Assembly (NCBI GenBank): GCA_028282865.1
Contig: JANQHA010000638.1
Span: forward strand, 1-10,136
Source: Oligoflexales bacterium
GTDB lineage: Bacteria; Bdellovibrionota_B; Oligoflexia; Oligoflexales; CACXFL01
Reading direction: 5' to 3'
DNA: 10,136 nt
Shown in pieces: positions 6,333 through 10,136 of this stretch. Both the position numbers and the translations under genes were made by a program. The notes beneath the pieces are model-generated. The model saw only the letters and a list, made by a program, of their open reading frames with translations. It searched no databases and was not told the origin of the DNA. Every line of letters starts with the position of its first letter. The stretch's first letter is position 1.

Positions 6333-6635
6333 ATGAGTAGTTCGCCATCAACTGATTACGAAACTTATCGCCAAGTGATGGATGAGCTTATGAGGCCTAT
6401 TGCGGCGAGTGGCCTCGACGATGATACCTTAAAACGTCTCTATGAGAGCAAATTGGTTTATTTAGAGAATCTTCGGGAAAAATGTTTTTGGGAGATCAAT
6501 ACCGATGCAAACGCTCACTTCACTGCAGAAGACCATGCGCTTATAATCAGTGCCATCAGCCAGACTCGGCAGCAGCTGGCGGAGGTCATCCGCCTGACTA
6601 TTGTTAACAATCTTTCTCGTTGTAAAGTTTCTTGA
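6333..6635 (+). CDS. Small helical protein of unknown function
   Basis: I do not recognise this 100-residue protein. It has no signal peptide or membrane helix and appears all-helical: a first helix around YETYRQVMDELMRP (9-22), a second around DDTLKRLYESKLVYLENLREKCFWEI (29-54), and a third SAISQTRQQLAEVIRLTIVNNLSR (73-96). It carries two cysteines. GGGAG a few bases before ATG 6333 supports the start. It is divergent from the RdgC-like operon and lies 73 bp before the receiver-domain gene on the same strand, so it could be read with it, although a TATAAT in the gap hints at a separate promoter. Codon use looks like its neighbours. A small adaptor or regulator is possible, but nothing shows it. 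Confidence 0.65.
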   Translation: MSSSPSTDYETYRQVMDELMRPIAASGLDDDTLKRLYESKLVYLENLREKCFWEINTDANAHFTAEDHALIISAISQTRQQLAEVIRLTIVNNLSRCKVS

Positions 6636-6664
6636 TGATCTAACCCGGCCTTATCAGCTATAAT
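6636..6664 (+). promoter_or_regulatory. Candidate promoter for the receiver-domain gene
   Basis: A perfect TATAAT (6659-6664) sits 44 bp before the GTG start. The -35 position at 17 bp holds only TGATCT (6636-6641); a better TTGATG (6632-6637) would need 21 bp spacing. The -10 is convincing and the -35 is not. Confidence 0.35.
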
Positions 6665-6708
6665 CTATAAAATACATCATTAAAAATGGTTATAGGGAGT
6701 AATCCTTT

Positions 6709-7713
6709 GTGAATAAGCGTGTTCTGGTAGTCGATGACTCTACGACAATACAAAAAATATTTAAAATTGCTTTTTCACCTTATCCCGTGGAGGTGCCAGT
6801 TACGGCATCTTTCTTAGAAGCTATCAACGAGGCCGATAAAGCTGCACCAGATGTGGTGGTTTTAGATACCGGTTTGTTGGTTTCGTCAAAGTCTAACCAG
6901 CTACCAACGTTGCAAACTAAGTGTCCGGAAGTCCCTTTCGTGCTGCTAGTCGGTTCTCATGAGAAGATTGACGTTGACGACTTAAAGGGGCAGGGCTTTT
7001 CACACTTCTTAAAGAAGCCCTTTGAAGTGCAAGATATTTTAAAAGTGATATCAGAAGTACTCGGAGTTGATTGGACTGATGAAGGTGGTCAGCAAGATAC
7101 TGTCGTACCGCCTCCACCACCACCAGCAGCAGCACTTCCACTTAGTAACGATATCACGGCGCCTCCTCACGAAAGTGTTGCACCACCGCCACCACCACCA
7201 CCACCTCCTATCCAGTCGGGAGGTCTTAGCCTTGGCCAGGGAGTTGGGCAGACCCCTCCGTTGCCAAATCAAGGAATTGCTAGCGATTCGGTGCCAATTA
7301 GTACCAATCAGGTAGATTTTACTAAGCCACCCGTTCCTTTAGAAACGGACGATTCTCGAAAGGGCATAAAGGCTTTTGATGACAGTGAAACCGATGAGGC
7401 AGCTAGTAATGATGGCCCCGATTTAAATAAATACGCCTTTGCTAGCATCGATGATGAATTGCCAGAAACTCGGATTATCGACGAAAATACGCCTAGTACT
7501 AATAAACTAGTTCAAAAAGAATTATCTAAGGAATTTCAGGATAGTATCCAGCAGAAGTTGGAATCTTTTATCCGAGACGATGCTCCGGTGATAGTACGAA
7601 AAGCGGTCGAGGATTTCTGTGAGAAAAAGTTTGCCGCGCTAGCTAAAGAGGTTTTGACCTCTGAACTTAGGCGCTTAGCCGAAGAAAAATCTCGCCTATT
7701 GTCCGACCAATAG
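6709..7713 (+). CDS. Receiver-domain protein with polyproline linker and helical C-terminus
   Basis: The N-terminal 118 residues form a CheY-like receiver: acidic pair D9-D10, phospho-acceptor D53 in VVVLDTG, and K103-P104 in FLKKPF. The usual Thr/Ser that follows strand 4 appears replaced by valine (V81 in FVLLVGS), so phosphorylation-driven switching may be unusual. A disordered linker carries proline runs of six (134-139) and nine (159-167), then acidic, low-complexity sequence to about 265. The C-terminus (270-334) is a charged helix resembling the tails that follow receivers in many deltaproteobacterial single-receiver proteins. There is no DNA-binding or enzymatic output domain, so it probably acts by protein contacts; a polarity or motility role as in FrzS-like proteins is only a guess. 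The start is GTG 6709 with AGGGAG about 9 bp upstream. Confidence 0.82.
   Translation: MNKRVLVVDDSTTIQKIFKIAFSPYPVEVPVTASFLEAINEADKAAPDVVVLDTGLLVSSKSNQLPTLQTKCPEVPFVLLVGSHEKIDVDDLKGQGFSHFLKKPFEVQDILKVISEVLGVDWTDEGGQQDTVVPPPPPPAAALPLSNDITAPPHESVAPPPPPPPPPIQSGGLSLGQGVGQTPPLPNQGIASDSVPISTNQVDFTKPPVPLETDDSRKGIKAFDDSETDEAASNDGPDLNKYAFASIDDELPETRIIDENTPSTNKLVQKELSKEFQDSIQQKLESFIRDDAPVIVRKAVEDFCEKKFAALAKEVLTSELRRLAEEKSRLLSDQ
7099..7209 (+). repeat. CCA/CCN trinucleotide tracts coding for polyproline
   Basis: Two CCN-rich tracts, mostly CCA, encode six and nine consecutive prolines in the receiver-protein linker. The second contains five CCA codons in a row. Slippage would only change the number of prolines, in frame. 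Runs this long normally need elongation factor P for efficient translation (established for polyproline stalling). Confidence 0.7.
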
Positions 7714-7786
7714 TTGTTGCAAAATAGTCCAAATGCACTGTTAAAACAGCAAAAAAGTCTAATAAACGATGGCCAAAACCAAAGTG

Positions 7787-7822
7787 AAGGAGTATGAAGG
7801 AAAGATGTGAATGTTGGTTTAA
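7787..7822 (+). promoter_or_regulatory. Leader of the RRM gene with strong SD and minimal ORFs
   Basis: AAGGAG (7787-7792) is a strong ribosome site, but the in-frame ATG at 7794 is only 1 bp away. The next ATG is a start-stop pair, ATG TGA (7805-7810), followed directly by ATG TTG GTT TAA (7811-7822). The real RRM start at 7836 has its own weaker AAAGG. This may be a translated leader; it may also be chance. Confidence 0.3.
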
Positions 7823-7835
7823 GAAAGGTACCATC

Positions 7836-8108
7836 ATGGAAAAAAAGCTTTACGTTGGGAATTTGCCTTACACAGTGCAAGAAGATGAACTATCTACTAT
7901 GTTTTCTGAGTTTGGTAATGTCGAATCGGTAGTTATCATAAGCGATCGTGCCAGTGGGCGCAGTAAGGGCTTCGGATTCGTGGAGTACGATGATGGAGAA
8001 TCGGCAAATTCTGCAGTTGAAGGCTTGAACGGTAAGGAAATAGCTGGAAGAAAAATGATCGTGAGTGAGGCACGACCCCAAGAAAATCGGCGACCTAGGC
8101 GTTATTAA
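7836..8108 (+). CDS. Single-RRM RNA-binding protein
   Basis: This 90-residue cytosolic protein is one RNA recognition motif plus a short basic tail. RNP2 is LYVGNL (5-10) and RNP1 is KGFGFVEY (44-51), with the three RNA-stacking aromatics Y6, F46 and F48 all in place. The rest matches the fold: DELSTMF.EFG (17-27), IISDRASGRSKGFGF (34-48), NGKEIAGRKMIVSEARP (65-81). The tail ENRRPRRY adds charge. Bacterial single-RRM proteins of this type occur in cyanobacteria and many deltaproteobacteria and are often linked to cold or stress response, but their RNA targets are mostly unknown. I chose ATG 7836 because it begins four residues before RNP2 and has AAAGG 7 bp upstream. An in-frame ATG at 7794 would add 14 residues with no RRM content and a ribosome site too close. 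The egtB-type gene follows after 51 bp. Confidence 0.9.
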   Translation: MEKKLYVGNLPYTVQEDELSTMFSEFGNVESVVIISDRASGRSKGFGFVEYDDGESANSAVEGLNGKEIAGRKMIVSEARPQENRRPRRY

Positions 8109-8159
8109 TAGCTTTTGGTAGTTCGATCTGTAAGATGCATGGTTGTCTAGATGGACTAA

Positions 8160-9476
8160 ATGCAATCTTCAGATGGGAATGATCAAATGGCATCAAGTGT
8201 TAATCATTTATTGGAGCACTTTGTTGCCGTTAGGCGTCGCTCGGTGCAAATTTGCTCTCCTTTAGAAATCGAGGACTATTGTCCGCAACCAGTTGTTAAT
8301 GTTAGCCCTCCTAAATGGCATTTAGGTCATACAACCTGGTTCTTTGAAAATTTTATACTCAACGATTATTGTAGCGACTACAAGGTGGTCGAGCCGCAGT
8401 ATTTTTTTATATTTAATTCATACTACGAAACCTTCGGTGATCGACTAAACCGCGAGAATCGTGGTTTTTTAAGCCGGCCGACTGTAAATCAGGTTCTAGA
8501 ATATAGGCAGCAGGTGGATAATCGCGTTTGCGAATTTTTCTCTGCGTTTGATGAAAATGACAAGAACTTCTCAAGAGCGGCCAAGCTACTTGAGATTGGC
8601 ATTCACCATGAGCAGCAGCACCAAGAACTTTTGCTGATGGATATTAAGTATATCCTCTCTCAAAACCATTTAAATACTTGTTATGATAATTCGGTGCTCT
8701 CCGACTCTTTGGACGTTACAGGTAATTCTCGTGTTCCAGTGACAAGTGACTTTATTGCAATGAGCGGTGGGCTTGTCGAAATTGGTATTGACCATGGGAA
8801 CACCTTCGCCTATGACCATGAAACTCCGAAGCATAAGTTTTATCTGAACGATTACTTATTGCAAGATCGCTGTATCACCAATGCTGAGTTTTTAGAGTTT
8901 ATCGCAGACGGAGGCTACTGCGACTTTAAACTATGGTTAAGTGATGGCTGGGAGTGGGTGCAGGCTGAGAGTATTTGCTCTCCTTTGTACTGGCGAAAGG
9001 TTGACGGCGGCTGGCAGGAATACCATTTATCGGGAGGCTGGCAAGAGCTCGACCCGAGTCTACCAGTATCCCATATCAGCCATTACGAGGCGGATGCTTT
9101 TGCATCATGGGCCGGTGCCCGACTTCCTAGTGAACAGGAGTGGGAGCATGCCGCAGGGGTGCACCGCATGGAGCCTGATGAACAAAATTTTTACCAGGAG
9201 CATCATTTAAGGTCGAGGATGGGCTCGAACCATTTTAAGGATTTGCGCGGAGGACTCTGGGAATGGACCTCTTCCGCTTTCACACCCTATTCGGGATACC
9301 GAGCTCCCGCAGGAGCTTTGGCAGAATATAACGCTAAATTTATGTCGAATCAGGTGGTCATGCGCGGTGGTTGTTATGCCACCCCGGCAGAACACTACCG
9401 TGACAGCTACCGAAATTTTTTCTTTCCTAATCAGCGCTGGCAATTTTCCGGAATTCGATTAGCAAAAGACTATTAA
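8160..9476 (+). CDS. egtB: EgtB-type sulfoxide synthase (ergothioneine biosynthesis)
   Basis: This is probably the non-heme iron enzyme that joins hercynine to a thiol donor with oxygen, giving the sulfoxide precursor of ergothioneine. The N-terminal DinB-like domain (about 15-165) holds the three-histidine iron site: H57 in WHLGHTTWFFE, and H150 and H154 in HHEQQHQEL. FNSYYETFG and NRGFLSRP lie between them. The C-terminal formylglycine-generating-enzyme-like domain (about 195-437) shows MSGGLVEIG, ETPKHKFYLNDYLLQDRCITNAEF, ARLPSEQEWEHAAG, GGLWEWTSS and the closing YRNFFFPNQRWQFSGIRLAKD. The length of 438 is typical of EgtB; the extra methyltransferase domain of OvoA is absent. The start is ATG 8160 or ATG 8187 (ten codons in), and neither has a strong ribosome site. 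Its neighbour is an EgtD-type methyltransferase. No gene for gamma-glutamylcysteine ligase (EgtA) or amidohydrolase (EgtC) is present here. Confidence 0.9.
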   Translation: MQSSDGNDQMASSVNHLLEHFVAVRRRSVQICSPLEIEDYCPQPVVNVSPPKWHLGHTTWFFENFILNDYCSDYKVVEPQYFFIFNSYYETFGDRLNRENRGFLSRPTVNQVLEYRQQVDNRVCEFFSAFDENDKNFSRAAKLLEIGIHHEQQHQELLLMDIKYILSQNHLNTCYDNSVLSDSLDVTGNSRVPVTSDFIAMSGGLVEIGIDHGNTFAYDHETPKHKFYLNDYLLQDRCITNAEFLEFIADGGYCDFKLWLSDGWEWVQAESICSPLYWRKVDGGWQEYHLSGGWQELDPSLPVSHISHYEADAFASWAGARLPSEQEWEHAAGVHRMEPDEQNFYQEHHLRSRMGSNHFKDLRGGLWEWTSSAFTPYSGYRAPAGALAEYNAKFMSNQVVMRGGCYATPAEHYRDSYRNFFFPNQRWQFSGIRLAKDY

Positions 9477-9501
9477 CTTCAAAACAAAGGATATTGATTA
9501 A

Positions 9502-10136
9502 ATGGCTTCATATATACGCTTAGACGATTTGCCAGAAAAAATAAAACAAGACCCGCGAGAAATTTTTGAATTAGATGTTCTAATGGGTCTAACTTCCGAG
9601 AAGAAGTATATCTCGCCGATGTACTTTTACGATTCCGAAGGCAGTGTGTTGTTTCAAAGAATCATGTCTGCAAAGGACTATTACTTAACCGATTGTGAAA
9701 CTGAAATCTTTAAAACACATAGTTCTGCGATTGCGCAGAAGGTTGCTAGCACCGATCATTTAAACGTCATTGAACTTGGAGCTGGCGACGGTAGCAAAAC
9801 AAAGATTCTGATGGAAGGAATTATCGATAAAGTGAAGTCCGTTCGGTATATACCTATAGATATTTCGGAAAGTGCAGTCGCTGGCTTGACTGAAAAGTTT
9901 TCGGGTCTATTCCCCAATGTCGAAATTATGGGTGTTGTAGCCGAGTACTTCGATGCTTTGAAATGGTTAGGTAATGAAAAACCAGGAAAAAACCTTGTCC
10001 TTTTTCTGGGCTCAAACTTGGGAAACTTCAACGCCGCCCACGCCGAAGTTTTTTTGAAAACTATGTGGAACTCGCTAAACGATGGCGACTATCTCCTTGT
10101 AGGCTGTGATCTTAAGAAAGATATTGATGTCATGCT
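9502..10136 (+). CDS. egtD: EgtD-type L-histidine N-alpha-methyltransferase, 3' end cut by window
   Basis: The first 211 codons of a SAM-dependent methyltransferase of the EgtD family (Methyltransf_33), which trimethylates histidine to hercynine. Family landmarks are FYDSEGSVLFQRI (42-54), the YYLTDCETEIF block (60-70), motif I ELGAGDGSKTKIL (91-103), PIDIS (118-122), LFLGSNLGNF (167-176) and GDYLLVGCDLKKD (195-207). Relative to mycobacterial EgtD, the substrate-side block reads YYLTDCE rather than the more usual YYPTRxE, so the substrate should be treated as probable, not proven. ATG 9502 is supported by AAAGG about 11 bp upstream. The gene lies 25 bp after the egtB stop and is surely in its operon. 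The frame is open to the right edge; about a third of a typical 320-residue enzyme is missing. Confidence 0.87.
   Translation, partial: MASYIRLDDLPEKIKQDPREIFELDVLMGLTSEKKYISPMYFYDSEGSVLFQRIMSAKDYYLTDCETEIFKTHSSAIAQKVASTDHLNVIELGAGDGSKTKILMEGIIDKVKSVRYIPIDISESAVAGLTEKFSGLFPNVEIMGVVAEYFDALKWLGNEKPGKNLVLFLGSNLGNFNAAHAEVFLKTMWNSLNDGDYLLVGCDLKKDIDVM

Noticed and set aside
7051..7240. CCA repeats as a phase-variation switch
   Set aside because: The unit is three bases, so slippage changes proline number without shifting the frame.
7051..7315. Alternative-frame ORFs with tryptophan- or histidine-rich runs over the polyproline tract
   Set aside because: They are shadows of the CCA repeats in other frames; the receiver-protein frame explains the sequence.
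7728..7756. Hairpin CTGTT-AA-AACAG followed by A-rich sequence after the receiver gene, as a terminator
   Set aside because: The stem is only 4-5 bp, AT-rich, and no T-tract follows on the plus strand.

Overview
The window (about 10.1 kb, moderate G+C judged by eye) is a compact bacterial chromosomal segment with genes on both strands. A lipid A-type acyltransferase and several signal-peptide or multi-membrane proteins point to a Gram-negative cell envelope. A receiver-domain protein with a long proline-rich linker, a short RdgC relative and a free-standing RRM protein would suit the Deltaproteobacteria/Myxococcota/Bdellovibrionota side of the tree. That placement is a guess from gene flavour, not a measured result. 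I see no tRNA, rRNA, CRISPR array, transposase, integrase or insertion-sequence end.

Layout. (1) Positions 3-1124 (+): an LpxL/HtrB-like acyltransferase whose frame stays open to the left edge. It overlaps tail-to-tail with (2) 1101-2264 (-), an unrecognised inner-membrane protein with an acidic exported segment. (3) Divergent from it, 2488-3623 (+) is a compact cluster: a 66-residue cold-shock-like OB-fold protein, a 116-residue orphan and a deoxycytidylate deaminase. (4) 3719-4399 (-) is an exported orphan, followed by a 355-bp gap with no convincing gene. (5) 4755-6083 (-) is a two-gene unit, a short RdgC-family protein followed by a PEMT/ICMT-type membrane methyltransferase, with a good sigma70-like promoter in front. 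(6) 6333-6635 (+) is a small orphan. (7) 6709-7713 (+) is a receiver-domain protein with two polyproline runs and a helical C-terminus. (8) 7836-8105 (+) encodes a 90-residue RRM RNA-binding protein (stop codon to 8108). (9) 8160-9476 (+) is an EgtB-type sulfoxide synthase, followed after 25 bp by an EgtD-type histidine methyltransferase cut by the right edge.

How they work together. The clearest pathway is ergothioneine (thiol-histidine) synthesis: EgtD trimethylates histidine to hercynine and EgtB adds sulfur. No EgtA or EgtC is visible here. The dCMP deaminase feeds dUMP/dTTP synthesis and the RdgC relative probably binds DNA, but nothing in the sequence ties these into one system. I did not find a clear new defence or mobile system. 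The best leads are the small OB-fold/orphan/deaminase cluster, the short RdgC plus membrane methyltransferase pair, the unusual receiver protein, and the leader of the RRM gene.
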